The notes under the pieces are model-generated. The model was given only the letters and a program-made list of their open reading frames with translations. It ran no database searches and had not been told where the DNA came from. A program made the position numbers and the translations under genes. A stretch of DNA of 64,000 nt from NCBI GenBank assembly GCA_965206445.1, contig CBDBJR010000002.1:3296157-3360156 (forward strand), given 5' to 3'. Shown here one piece after another: positions 16,795-27,082 of the stretch. Positions within the stretch are counted from its first letter, which is position 1. Each line of letters begins with the position of its first letter. The DNA is from CBDBJR01 sp965206445. GTDB lineage: Bacteria > Pseudomonadota > Gammaproteobacteria > Arenicellales > Poriferihabitantaceae.

Positions 16795-16838
16795 GTCGCC
16801 CATAATCAGCCACAAGGCGGACTTTTCCGAATAAAACG

Positions 16839-17171
16839 ATGCAGACAGACTTGACTATCAGCACCCCGGCGGTGCAGCGGGTTCAGCAGTTGCTGGCGAC
16901 CAAAGGCAACCCGGAGTTGAAATTGCGGGTGTATATCCAGGGCGGCGGCTGTTCCGGGTTTCAGTACGGCTTTCAGCTGGAGCAGGAGCAGCAGGAAGAC
17001 GATGTGGCGATTGAAGACCAGGGGATTCAGATCGTCGTCGATATGCTCAGCTTGCAGTATCTCAGCGGGGCGCAGATCGATTTTAAGGACGATCTGCTCG
17101 GCAGCCGGTTTCTGGTGAACAACCCCAATGCCACTGCGACCTGCGGCTGCGGTTCTTCGTTCTCGATTTAG
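16839..17171 (+). CDS. erpA: Iron-sulfur cluster insertion protein ErpA (A-type carrier)
   Basis: A 110-residue A-type Fe-S carrier that delivers [2Fe-2S]/[4Fe-4S] clusters to apo-enzymes in the cytoplasm. The three cluster-ligating cysteines are in YIQGGGCSGFQYGF and ATCGCGSSF at the C-terminus. Length is normal for the family. It stands alone, with its own promoter-like element 44 bases upstream and no isc/suf genes nearby; this isolation is typical of erpA rather than iscA. It ends 239 bases before grpE. Confidence 0.93.
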   Translation: MQTDLTISTPAVQRVQQLLATKGNPELKLRVYIQGGGCSGFQYGFQLEQEQQEDDVAIEDQGIQIVVDMLSLQYLSGAQIDFKDDLLGSRFLVNNPNATATCGCGSSFSI

Positions 17172-17276
17172 CCGCCCGCGCCGGTTGCACGGCTGACGGC
17201 CGCCGCAGCCGTTGCGCCGACTGTGTTTGCAGGTAAAACCGGGCTGATTGGCACATAAAAAAATCCGGTGGCCGGG

Positions 17277-17304
17277 CTTGTGCTGCCGCCGTTTGTCCCC
17301 ATAT
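17277..17304 (+). promoter_or_regulatory. Sigma-32-like heat-shock promoter upstream of grpE
   Basis: CTTGTG (17277-17282), a 14-base spacer, then CCCCATAT (17297-17304). This fits the sigma-32 pattern (CTTGAA, 13-15 bases, CCCCAT). It lies 107 bases before the grpE ATG. No CIRCE element is seen. Confidence 0.6.
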
Positions 17305-17410
17305 TCGCTACCAGTTTTGCTTTCATCTGGCTTTGCTTTTTTTTATTGCATCCGCATTTCTTTATTTATCCATTATTTATTTTTAATCCAATACGCAATT
17401 GGAACCGAGT

Positions 17411-18088
17411 ATGAACCCGAATCCCGAACAGACCAAACCATCCGCCGCCACGGCAAAAACCGCCGCTGACGCCGCCGATACACCGACGCCGGCAGCAGAC
17501 GACGCCGGCACCCCCGACCCGCAGACGGCTGCGGCAGCCGACGCCGACACGCCCGAGGCGAACGATACCGCCCCCGCCGCACCGCCTGATGATGACCCGG
17601 CGGCGCTGAGCCACGCGCAATTGGTCGATCTGGCGTACCACTATCAGGCGCAAATCGACGACCTGAAGAACGGTTATCTGCGCGCCCGGGCCGAGGTCGA
17701 GAATATTCGGCGGCGGTCGCAGAACGAGCTGCTAAATGCCCGCAAATTTGCCATCGAGTCGTTTGCGCAGGCCTTGCTGCACGTCAAGGACAGCCTCGAT
17801 CAGGCCACCAGAGTCGAGCTCGACGAGGGCGTCGGCGCGGCCGTGGTGCAGATGAAAGAAGGCCTCAACCTGACCTTAAAGCAATTGGATACCGCGCTGT
17901 CGCAGTCGGCGGTCACCGAGGTCGAGGCGGCCGTCGGCGTCAAATTCAACCCCGACCACCATCAGGCAATCGGCATGGTGCCGTCAACAGACGTCGCGCC
18001 CGACCATATTGTCGATGTGATGCAAAAAGGCTTTTTACTCAAAGATCGGCTGCTGCGGCCGGCCATGGTGACCGTCAGTCAGGGCTGA
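17411..18088 (+). CDS. grpE: Nucleotide exchange factor GrpE
   Basis: A 225-residue co-chaperone that releases ADP from DnaK. The N-terminal ~65 residues are a low-complexity Ala/Asp/Pro/Thr-rich tail. A long coiled coil follows (HYQAQIDDLKNGYLRARAEV, ENIRRRSQNE), then the C-terminal beta-domain with GVKFNPDHHQAIGMVPS and VMQKGFLLKDRLLRPAMV, diagnostic for GrpE. The start was taken at ATG 17411 rather than the TTG at 17399, which would add only four residues. It is the first gene of grpE-dnaK-dnaJ and is preceded by a sigma-32-like promoter. Confidence 0.95.
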   Translation: MNPNPEQTKPSAATAKTAADAADTPTPAADDAGTPDPQTAAAADADTPEANDTAPAAPPDDDPAALSHAQLVDLAYHYQAQIDDLKNGYLRARAEVENIRRRSQNELLNARKFAIESFAQALLHVKDSLDQATRVELDEGVGAAVVQMKEGLNLTLKQLDTALSQSAVTEVEAAVGVKFNPDHHQAIGMVPSTDVAPDHIVDVMQKGFLLKDRLLRPAMVTVSQG

Positions 18089-18187
18089 TGCCGCGGTAAC
18101 GGCGCACGCGATGCTATCGACGCCACCGTGCTGCCGTTTCTCGCCGGCTTTGATTGGCTAAAGATCGCCCACTCACGCATTATTGAT

Positions 18188-18216
18188 CTTGTTTATTGAG
18201 CGCTTAACCCCTATAT
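18188..18216 (+). promoter_or_regulatory. Sigma-32-like heat-shock promoter upstream of dnaK
   Basis: CTTGTT (18188-18193), a 14-base spacer, then CCCCTATAT (18208-18216), 51 bases before the dnaK ATG. Its spacing is identical to the element before grpE, which supports independent heat-shock control of both genes. Confidence 0.6.
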
Positions 18217-18267
18217 CAGTGCCTGTCAACATTCGCCCGCACAGGGCCAACCAGAGGATTATCAGCT

Positions 18268-20196
<1,929 letters not shown>

Positions 20197-20246
20197 GCGC
20201 CGCGGCGGCGGCCCATTCCGGGTAGCTTGCGGGTATCAACAAGCCC

Positions 20247-21368
20247 ATGGCAAAAAAGGACTATTACGAGGTTCTGGGGGTCGATCGGGAGACGTCGGCA
20301 GCCGACCTGAAGAAAGCCTACCGCCGCCTGGCGATGAAGCACCATCCGGACCGCAATCAGGACAATGCAGCGGAGGCGGACAAATTCAAGGAAGCCAAGG
20401 AGGCCTACGACGTCTTGTCGGACAGCCAGAAGCGCGCGGCCTATGATCAGTTTGGCCATGCCGGCGTCGACCCGGGCGCCATGGGCGGCGGTGGCGGTGG
20501 CGGTGGCAGCGGGCTCGGCGATATTTTCAGCGATATTTTCGGCGACGCCTTCAACCAGGGCGGCCAGCGGGTGCGCCGCGGTGCCGATTTGCGCTATCGC
20601 CTCGAGTTGACGCTGGAGCAGGCGGTACAGGGCCTCGAACAGCAGATCCGGGTGCCGAAAACGGTCAACTGCGACACCTGCAAAGGCTCCGGTTCGAGGC
20701 CCGGCTCAACCCCGGAAACCTGCGGCACCTGCCACGGAAACGGCCAGCTGCGGATGCAGCGGGGGTTCTTTTCAGTACAGCAGACCTGCCCCAAATGCCA
20801 CGGCCAGGGCGCGATAGTGACCGAGCCCTGCGGCAGTTGCGGCGGCCGGGGGCAATTGCGCCAGGAAAAAACGCTGTCGGTGAAAATTCCGGCCGGGGTG
20901 GATGAAGGCGATCAAGTGCGCCTGTCGGGAGAAGGCGAGGCCGGCGGCCCCGGCGCCGGGGCGGGCGATCTGTACGTTCAGGTCAAAATCAAGCGGCACG
21001 ATATTTTTGAGCGCGACGGCGACGACCTGTACTGCGAAGTGCCGGTCAGTTTTGCCGTGATGGCATTGGGCGGCACGCTGGAGGTACCGACGCTGTCCGG
21101 GCGCGCCAACCTGAAAATTGCGGCCGAAAGCCAGTCGGGCAAAGTGCTTCGGCTGCGCGGCAAAGGGGTACGCAACGTACGCAACGGCAACCTCGGCGAC
21201 CTGTACTGCAAGGTCGTGGTAGAAACCCCGATCAACCTGACAAAAGCCCACAAAGACCTCTTGACCCAGTTCGACAACAGCCTGAAACAAGGCGGCAATC
21301 GCCACATCCCACGCAGCAGCAAGTGGACCGACCGCATAAAAACCTTCTTCGACAACCTGGTAGCCTGA
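20247..21368 (+). CDS. dnaJ: Chaperone DnaJ (type I Hsp40)
   Basis: A 373-residue co-chaperone that stimulates DnaK ATPase activity. The J domain with the HPD motif (MKHHPDRNQ) is at residues ~32-40. A Gly-rich GGGGGGGGSGLGDIFSDIFG stretch follows, then four zinc-binding CxxCxGxG repeats (CDTCKGSG, CGTCHGNG, CPKCHGQG, CGSCGGRG) and the C-terminal substrate-binding domains. It starts 50 bases after dnaK and is probably cotranscribed. Confidence 0.97.
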   Translation: MAKKDYYEVLGVDRETSAADLKKAYRRLAMKHHPDRNQDNAAEADKFKEAKEAYDVLSDSQKRAAYDQFGHAGVDPGAMGGGGGGGGSGLGDIFSDIFGDAFNQGGQRVRRGADLRYRLELTLEQAVQGLEQQIRVPKTVNCDTCKGSGSRPGSTPETCGTCHGNGQLRMQRGFFSVQQTCPKCHGQGAIVTEPCGSCGGRGQLRQEKTLSVKIPAGVDEGDQVRLSGEGEAGGPGAGAGDLYVQVKIKRHDIFERDGDDLYCEVPVSFAVMALGGTLEVPTLSGRANLKIAAESQSGKVLRLRGKGVRNVRNGNLGDLYCKVVVETPINLTKAHKDLLTQFDNSLKQGGNRHIPRSSKWTDRIKTFFDNLVA

Positions 21369-21435
21369 CCCCCCACCCGGCCCACCGCCCCATCAAACGA
21401 CCGGCACCAGCCGCCCATCCGCCAACATTTTTTCT

Positions 21436-21456
21436 CCCTCTCCCCCCGGGAGAGGG
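21436..21456. repeat. GGGAGAGGG hairpin after dnaJ
   Basis: A perfect 9-bp stem CCCTCTCCC/GGGAGAGGG with a 3-base loop, 67 bases after the dnaJ stop. The same stem occurs inside dispersed repeats A, B and C. No T-run follows, so it may act as a REP-like 3' stabiliser rather than an intrinsic terminator. Confidence 0.6.
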
Positions 21457-21568
21457 CCGGGGTGAGGGTAAAAAGCAACCCCCCCGCGTCTATTGCTCAT
21501 CCACACAGATTGCCAACACAGAATATGGATGATGATCCCCCTCATCCATAATCCCCCTGACGCAACCC

Positions 21569-21692
21569 AATTCCTAATTCTTAATTCCTAATTCCTAATT
21601 CCCGCCAAAGGCGGCAGCATTCCTAATTCCTAATTCCTAATTCCTAATTCCCGCCGCAGGCGGATTTCATTCCTAATTCCCGCCGAAGGCGG
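21569..21692 (+). repeat. CCTAATT heptamer array with CCGCC/GGCGG hairpins
   Basis: Runs of the heptamer CCTAATT are each followed by a small palindrome: CCGCC-aaa-GGCGG, CCGCC-gca-GGCGG and CCGCC-gaa-GGCGG. The same composite occurs around 39.1-39.4 kb. With the preceding hairpin this accounts for most of 21369-21845. A TATACT at 21708-21713 could be a -10 element for the helicase gene, but no -35 is evident. Confidence 0.8.
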
Positions 21693-21845
21693 CTGCCGCA
21701 TCTGCTTTATACTTGCCATACCCAGGCATACTCAGGAAACGAAAAAAATCATGTTCACACCCATACCAACCACCAAACCCGACAACCGCAAAAAAAGACG
21801 CATCGATACCACGCCGCGCTCAACCGACCCGCTCAAGGCCGCAAG

Positions 21846-23762
21846 ATGAGCGAATCGCGCAGCTATCAAGCACTGATGGAAAACGGTGTGTTCCACCGCG
21901 CCCACGACGGCTTCAAACCGAGGCCGGCGCAATGCGAGATGGCGCAGGCGGTGGAAACCTGCCTGCAAAATAATGAGCGGCTGGTGGTCGAGTCCGGCAC
22001 CGGCACCGGCAAAACCTTTGCCTACCTGGTGCCGATTTTGCTGACCGGCAAGCGCAGTATCATATCGACCGCAACCAAACATTTGCAGGAGCAGATTTTT
22101 CACCGCGACCTGCCGGTGGTCTGCGACGCGCTGGAGCAAAGCCGCGACGCGGTGCTGCTGAAAGGGCGGTCAAATTATTTATGCCGCTATCGACTGCGCC
22201 TGAGCAGCGAGCAAACCGACCTGATCGGCACCGACACGCCGTTCGAGGCGATACAACAATGGGCCGCCTCGACCCGCAGCGGCGACATTGCCGAGGTCGG
22301 CGACATCAGCGAACAGGATCCGATCTGGCGGCAGGTGACATCGACGGCCGACAATTGCCTGGGCGGCAAATGCCCCGACTTCAAGCAGTGTTTTGTCATG
22401 CAGGCGCGGCAGCGGGCGATGCAGGCGCGGATTATCGTGGTCAATCATCACCTGTTCTTTTCCGATCTGAACCTGAAGCAGGAAGGCTTCGGCGAGCTGC
22501 TGCCGGACTGTGAAGCGGTGGTATTCGATGAAGCCCACGAGCTGGCCGAAACCGCCTCGCGCTTTTTTGGCTTCACGCTGTCCAGCTATCAGATCCGGGA
22601 TTTGATCGACGACACACTGGCGAGTGAGCAGGACGAAAAAAGCGGCGGCGCGTTTGCCCCGGCGGTGATGGCGGCGCAGCAGGCGGCGGCCCGCCTGCTG
22701 GCCAGACTGCTGCGCTACGCCGGCCAGTCGGTTGCGTTCGACGACGTCCATGCGACCGTCACGCCGTTGTTTGCGCGGCTGCAGGCCGGGCTGTCCCAAC
22801 TCGAGGCCGTGCTGGCGACCGCGGCGCCGGCCGGCGAGGGCCTGCAGCGCTGCCATCAGCGCTGCCTGGGGCTGCAAGCGCTGCTGGAGAGCTGGATCAG
22901 CGGCGCCGACCGCAATCTGATTCGCTGGCTCGAGGCGACCAAAACCACGTTCCGGCTGCACGCCACGCCGCTGGATATCAGCCGCCACTTCGACCAGCTG
23001 CTGGGCAATTTTGACACCGCCTGGGTGTTCACCTCGGCGACGCTGGCGGTCGGCGACCGCTTCGATGCGTTTTGCCGCCAGCTGGGGCTACAGGACACCC
23101 GCACCGCACAATGGCACAGCCCGTTCGATTTTGCCCGGCATTCGCTGTTGTACCTGCCACCCGATATCCCCGACCCGCGGGCGGCGGATTTCGCCCCGGC
23201 GCTGGCCGAAGTGATACTGCAAACGCTGCTGACCAGCGAGGGCCGGGCGTTTTGCCTGTTTACCAGTTTTGCGATGATGGACACGCTGTACGGCCTGCTC
23301 AAACCGCAGCTCTCCTGGCCGCTGCTGCTGCAGGGCGAGGCGCCCAAAAGCGAGCTGTTGCAGCGCTTTGTCCGACAGCAAAACGCCGTGCTGTTTGGCA
23401 CCGCCAGTTTTTGGCAGGGGGTGGACGTGCAGGGTGAGGCGCTCAGCTGTGTGATTATCGACAAACTGCCGTTTGCCTCGCCCGCCGCGCCGGTGCTGAA
23501 AAGCCGCCTGGCCGCCTGCGCAGCCGACGGCGGCAACCCGTTCATGGACATTCAGGTGCCGGCCGCGGTGATTGCGTTCAAGCAGGGCGCCGGGCGGCTG
23601 ATTCGCTCGGAAACCGACCGCGGCGTGCTGGTGGTGTGCGACTCGCGCGTGACCCGCCAACGCTATGGCCGACTGTTTCTCGACAGCCTGCCGGCGATGC
23701 CGACCACCCACCGCCTGTCCGAAGTGCGCCGGTTTTTCTCCGCCCGGCGCACACCGGCATGA
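21846..23762 (+). CDS. yoaA: XPD/DinG-family Fe-S DNA helicase YoaA
   Basis: A 638-residue 5'-3' DNA helicase of the DinG/YoaA branch. Walker A ESGTGTGKT is at 49-57 and DEAH at 228-231. Four cysteines at about 113, 171, 176 and 182 (YLCRYRL; NCLGGKCPDFKQC) match the Fe-S cluster domain. The second helicase lobe contains FGTASFWQGVDVQGE and QGAGRLIRSETDRGV. The length matches E. coli YoaA (636) rather than the longer DinG. It overlaps tsaB by four bases, an arrangement also known for yoaA in gammaproteobacteria. Likely role: unwinding damaged or stalled DNA structures. Confidence 0.92.
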   Translation: MSESRSYQALMENGVFHRAHDGFKPRPAQCEMAQAVETCLQNNERLVVESGTGTGKTFAYLVPILLTGKRSIISTATKHLQEQIFHRDLPVVCDALEQSRDAVLLKGRSNYLCRYRLRLSSEQTDLIGTDTPFEAIQQWAASTRSGDIAEVGDISEQDPIWRQVTSTADNCLGGKCPDFKQCFVMQARQRAMQARIIVVNHHLFFSDLNLKQEGFGELLPDCEAVVFDEAHELAETASRFFGFTLSSYQIRDLIDDTLASEQDEKSGGAFAPAVMAAQQAAARLLARLLRYAGQSVAFDDVHATVTPLFARLQAGLSQLEAVLATAAPAGEGLQRCHQRCLGLQALLESWISGADRNLIRWLEATKTTFRLHATPLDISRHFDQLLGNFDTAWVFTSATLAVGDRFDAFCRQLGLQDTRTAQWHSPFDFARHSLLYLPPDIPDPRAADFAPALAEVILQTLLTSEGRAFCLFTSFAMMDTLYGLLKPQLSWPLLLQGEAPKSELLQRFVRQQNAVLFGTASFWQGVDVQGEALSCVIIDKLPFASPAAPVLKSRLAACAADGGNPFMDIQVPAAVIAFKQGAGRLIRSETDRGVLVVCDSRVTRQRYGRLFLDSLPAMPTTHRLSEVRRFFSARRTPA

Positions 23763-24499
23763 ACCTGCTGGCTATCGACACGGCAACCGAATGCTGCTCG
23801 GTCGCGCTGACCGCGCAGCAGGACGGCGCGCGGCGCTGCTACTGGCGCAGTGAAATCCGCCCCACCGGCCATTTTGGCCGCGTACTGGCGATGGTCGAGG
23901 CCTGCCTGGCGGAGGCCGGCAAATCGCTCGGCGAGGTCGATCTGGTGGCCGCGGACGTCGGGCCGGGCTCGTTCACCGGCCTGCGCATCGGCATCGGCAT
24001 GGCGCAGGGCCTGGCGTATGGCAGCGGCGCAAAAACCGTCGGCATCTGCTCGCTGGAGGCGCTGGCCTGGGACGCCCTGCGACAATGCCCGGCGGCCAAT
24101 GGCGTCGTGCCGGCAATCGACGCGCGCATGCGGCAGGTTTACTGGGCGGGGTACCGGCGCGCCGACGACCACCCGGGCGGCCTGACACCGCTGTGCGCGC
24201 CGGCGGTGGACTATCCGCAGGCGGTGCGGCCGCCGGCGCCGGGCGAGTGGGTCGGCTGCGGCAGCGGCTGGGATGCCTACCCGGCGCAGCTCGCGGGCGC
24301 CGCCGGGCGCGGGGTCAGCCGGCTGGACAACCGCTTCCCGCAGGCCACCGCGGTGGCCGAACTGGCCGCCGCCAGAGTCGATACGGCGACCTCGCCGCTG
24401 CTGTTGTGCGCCCGCTATGTGCGCAATCAGGTAGCCGCGCAGCCGGACCACCTACGCGACCGCCGGGTCAGCACAGCAGCCGGAACGGATGGCGCGTGA
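23759..24499 (+). CDS. tsaB: tRNA t6A threonylcarbamoyltransferase complex subunit TsaB
   Basis: A 246-residue ASKHA-fold protein that scaffolds TsaD/TsaE in forming N6-threonylcarbamoyladenosine at tRNA position 37. Diagnostic features are the start MNLLAIDTATECCSVAL, HFGRVLAMVEACL, VDLVAADVGPGSFTGLRIG and PAIDARMRQVYWAG. The start was set at the ATG at 23759, which overlaps the yoaA stop (ATGA); a longer frame from 23636 only shadows yoaA. The 3' end overlaps the convergent secreted-protein gene by about 32 bases. Confidence 0.94.
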   Translation: MNLLAIDTATECCSVALTAQQDGARRCYWRSEIRPTGHFGRVLAMVEACLAEAGKSLGEVDLVAADVGPGSFTGLRIGIGMAQGLAYGSGAKTVGICSLEALAWDALRQCPAANGVVPAIDARMRQVYWAGYRRADDHPGGLTPLCAPAVDYPQAVRPPAPGEWVGCGSGWDAYPAQLAGAAGRGVSRLDNRFPQATAVAELAAARVDTATSPLLLCARYVRNQVAAQPDHLRDRRVSTAAGTDGA

Positions 24500-24953
24500 T
24501 GCGCTGGCCGTCAATTGCCACCTCGGCCTGCCACTGACCGACAAACGCATCCATCCCCCAGGCCGGGTCGAATACCCGGCCAATCGCCGCGCCGCGCGGC
24601 GGGTCGAGTTGCAGCCAGACCCAGATGCGGATAAATCGATCACCCCAGAATTCATGCCGGGTCGATTCCTGCCGGGCGCCGTCGGGGCGATGCCAATTGA
24701 CTGTCAGCACGTGGGCGACCGGCGGCAGATGGCGCGCCTCCAGCACCAGATAGACACGCTCGGAGCAGGCAAAATCGGCGGCGGCGGTGTGGCCGGGGTA
24801 GCCGTCGGGTGTCTGGTGGGTGGTGTAGACGGTGTAGTCGGGTTGCGCAAAAGCGGGCAGGGAAACGGCGACGATAACCGCGCCAAGCCAACGTCGGTAG
24901 CGCGGGATAGCGCACTTAACCGCATGGGTTCGACGCGCGCCCGGGCATTCCAT
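24468..24953 (-). CDS. Hypothetical secreted/periplasmic protein
   Basis: Start taken at the Met at 24953 (MECPGARRTHAVKCAIPRYR), giving 161 residues; an upstream Met at 25007 is possible. A signal-peptide-like segment RRWLGAVIVAVSLPAFA precedes QPDY, with likely cleavage after AFA. The mature part (~120 residues) contains VYLVLEARHLPPVAHVLTVN and a C-terminal GQWQAEVAIDGQRITRHPF, suggestive of a small beta-sandwich. Family unknown. Its 3' end overlaps tsaB on the opposite strand, a close convergent arrangement. Confidence 0.6.
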   Translation of the reverse strand: MECPGARRTHAVKCAIPRYRRWLGAVIVAVSLPAFAQPDYTVYTTHQTPDGYPGHTAAADFACSERVYLVLEARHLPPVAHVLTVNWHRPDGARQESTRHEFWGDRFIRIWVWLQLDPPRGAAIGRVFDPAWGMDAFVGQWQAEVAIDGQRITRHPFRLLC

Positions 24954-25067
24954 CGGTGTAATCGACAGCCGGCGGCTCAACTCAATGCTGTCGATCAACG
25001 CCAACAACTTTGACCGATAACGATCAAGTCACACCGGCTTCAGGCCGACCACCAAACCAAAGCACCT

Positions 25068-25670
25068 TTAGGGCGGGCAGAAAGCACCAATTGACACTCT
25101 GGTCGAAGCTGAAATTATACCGTTGTCATCTCTATCATTAATGTCCTCATAACGAAGGGACACTCTAATGCTGTACTCGTCGGGGGGATTGCGGGGAGAT
25201 GGAGGTATTGAATTAAGCTTCTCGGTCGTGTACTCATCAAGTTGCGCAATAGTGATTAACGTCAGAGATATGGTCTCCGTACCGGGCTCCACGTCTCTGG
25301 CAACATCATTCCTCGATACAGGGTTAAGTGGCGGCCCGCTGCCCAGATAAGATATTGTATAATCTATGAGTTTAATTCCGCGTTCAAATAAGCCACCGGT
25401 GAGATCGCCCACATCTCTAACCTCCAAGGTAAGCGTATCCGATGTATCCATTAGAAGACGGGTGATATCTTCGGGCATTCCGTCAGCGTCAACGCACGAA
25501 AGCATACTATATGCATTCACATTCGGGCTGTCATCGGGTGCCAACCTTAACGAAAGCCGCAACCCGTTGTCGGTTAAAACGGTACCAGCGCCCGAGCCAC
25601 TGCTCGACCCGCCGCTGCCGCAGCCGACAACCAGAAAAGGCAGAATTAAAAGAAAGAGTGATTTTTTCAT
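25068..25670 (-). CDS. Putative lipoprotein of unknown function
   Basis: The ATG at 25670 gives MKKSLFLLILPFLVVGCGSG, a type II signal peptide with lipobox LVVG-C (Cys17), followed by a Gly/Ser linker; about 200 residues in all. The mature region is polar with strands such as TLTLEVRDVGDL, TISLTLITIAQLDEY and YSIRVSLRYEDINDRDDNG, which suggests a beta-rich domain. No family is recognised. A longer frame from 25778 adds residues without a signal and is less likely. The gene is less GC-rich than its neighbours. Confidence 0.75.
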   Translation of the reverse strand: MKKSLFLLILPFLVVGCGSGGSSSGSGAGTVLTDNGLRLSLRLAPDDSPNVNAYSMLSCVDADGMPEDITRLLMDTSDTLTLEVRDVGDLTGGLFERGIKLIDYTISYLGSGPPLNPVSRNDVARDVEPGTETISLTLITIAQLDEYTTEKLNSIPPSPRNPPDEYSIRVSLRYEDINDRDDNGIISASTRVSIGAFCPP

Positions 25671-25783
25671 CAGTATGGTCCCGAAAAGAGGGTGAGGCCG
25701 GCTCTTGTGCCGTCCGACGGAAATAATAACGGCTGATTCTAACCGAAAATCCGCATCCGGTTCAATCATTGCACACATTGGGT

Positions 25784-26030
25784 GGATTCAACCCCGAAGG
25801 GCAACCGGTGGGCCTGTGCCGAGCCATGCTGCCCGGCGATGCCGGTGGTTGCCTGGCGGGTCGAGTGGTGCGTGATGAGAGACGTGTGCCGACCCACCCT
25901 CACCCAACCCTCTGCCACAGGGAGCGGGCCAAAGCCGACAACCGCCTCCTCCCCGGGATAACCGGAACCACCTCTCCCTCTCCCTCTGGGAGAGGGCCGG
26001 GGTGAGGGCCGCCGCACGGCCCCATCACCG
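25784..26030 (+). repeat. Dispersed repeat, copy B
   Basis: The same element as at 16354-16597 and 34478-34690: it starts GGATTCAACCCCGAAGGGCA and ends GGCCGCCGCACGGCCCCATC. It contains the CCCTC/GGGAGAGGG motifs and is followed without a gap by a fragment of the ypjD gene. Confidence 0.85.
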
Positions 26031-26099
26031 TCCCGATTGCCGCCGGTTTGCCGCGCCAGCCGTAGACCTTGCGCCCCGGACGCCGGCAAAATCGCCCCG
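26031..26099 (-). pseudogene. 69-bp copied fragment of ypjD
   Basis: TCCCGATTGCCGCCGGTTTG and the following bases repeat 27157-27228 inside ypjD with a 3-4 base deletion and only a few substitutions. The fragment directly abuts dispersed repeat B, 1.1 kb away from and in the same orientation as its source. It cannot be functional. The remaining 26100-26272 shows only the ribosome-binding region of the NYN gene. Confidence 0.75.
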
Positions 26100-26272
26100 C
26101 GCCCTGGCCCGGTTTATGACATATTCTGCCGCCACAGACCGGAAAAATGGCTGCCCGGGTCGACGATGGTTTGCGTCGCTACTGCAAGGCGCACGCAAAG
26201 CGGCTCAATCAATTTGGAAAAGCAGCGTGATATGATTCGGTTTTTCAATCACCACGAAAGGAGAAAAAGAGA

Positions 26273-26899
26273 ATGGACAACGTTTTTATCTACTGGGACA
26301 ATTCCAATATTTTCCACGGCGCACGTGCCGCAGCCGAGCAGCGGGAGGGTCAAATAGCGCGTTATCGCGTGCGGATCAATTTCAAGGCAATGCTGCAACT
26401 CGCCCACGCCGGCCGGCCGGTGAAAAAAGCGCTGGCGGTGGGTTCCGTGCCGCCGGAGATGCGCTCGCTATGGAATCGTATGGAAGCCGAACACATAGAC
26501 GTCGAGCTGTTTGATCGCGGCTCCATCGCACGCGGCGAGCAGGAAGTTCCGGATCGGATTTTGCAGTTGCGAATGCTGGAAGACGGTTTCGACAACAACG
26601 ACCACCCGGGAATCGTCGTGCTGCTGACCGGCGACGGTGCGGGCTTTTATGACGGCGCGGGGTTTCATCGAACGATGGAGCGTCTGCACAAGCGCGGCTG
26701 GCGAGTGGAAATTTTGTCGTGGCTCGATTCCTGCAATCATCGAATGAAAACATGGGCGGAAGAAAACGGCGTGTTTATTGCTTTGGACGACTACTACGAA
26801 TCAGTCACCTTGTTAGAGCCGTCCAGCGCGGATTATCCGACGGCCGATCCCCGGTTGTCGGTGGAACTGGATTTATCGCGCCGCCCGACGGCAACCTGA
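26273..26899 (+). CDS. NYN-domain (PIN-like) putative ribonuclease
   Basis: A 208-residue protein with a NYN/PIN-like fold. The first strand carries the catalytic-type aspartate in NVFIYWDNSNIFHGAR (D9-N10); further acidic positions are in VELFDRGS, IVVLLTGDGAGFYDGAGF and RVEILSWLDSCNHRMK. NYN domains are metal-dependent RNases related to PIN toxins, so RNA cleavage is likely but the target is unknown. A clear AAAGGAG lies about nine bases before the ATG. No antitoxin-like partner is adjacent. Confidence 0.82.
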   Translation: MDNVFIYWDNSNIFHGARAAAEQREGQIARYRVRINFKAMLQLAHAGRPVKKALAVGSVPPEMRSLWNRMEAEHIDVELFDRGSIARGEQEVPDRILQLRMLEDGFDNNDHPGIVVLLTGDGAGFYDGAGFHRTMERLHKRGWRVEILSWLDSCNHRMKTWAEENGVFIALDDYYESVTLLEPSSADYPTADPRLSVELDLSRRPTAT

Positions 26900-27082
26900 A
26901 AATCGCGTTTTCGGTTTTCGGCACCCGGCTGCGGTGAGAACGACGCCACCATTTGGGCAAAGACGGGTGCGGCCAAAACAACCGACTGATGCGCCCGCTG
27001 GTGGAAACGCTGATCAGCAGGCATCTGCGGGGCGCTGGAGCCTGAACCGCACCGACAACGGCCGTTTGCCGAGGTTGCGATA

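Noticed and set aside
21436..21456. Hairpin after dnaJ as an intrinsic terminator
   Set aside because: The stem is good but no T-run follows, and the same stem is part of a dispersed repeat family; recorded as a repeat instead.
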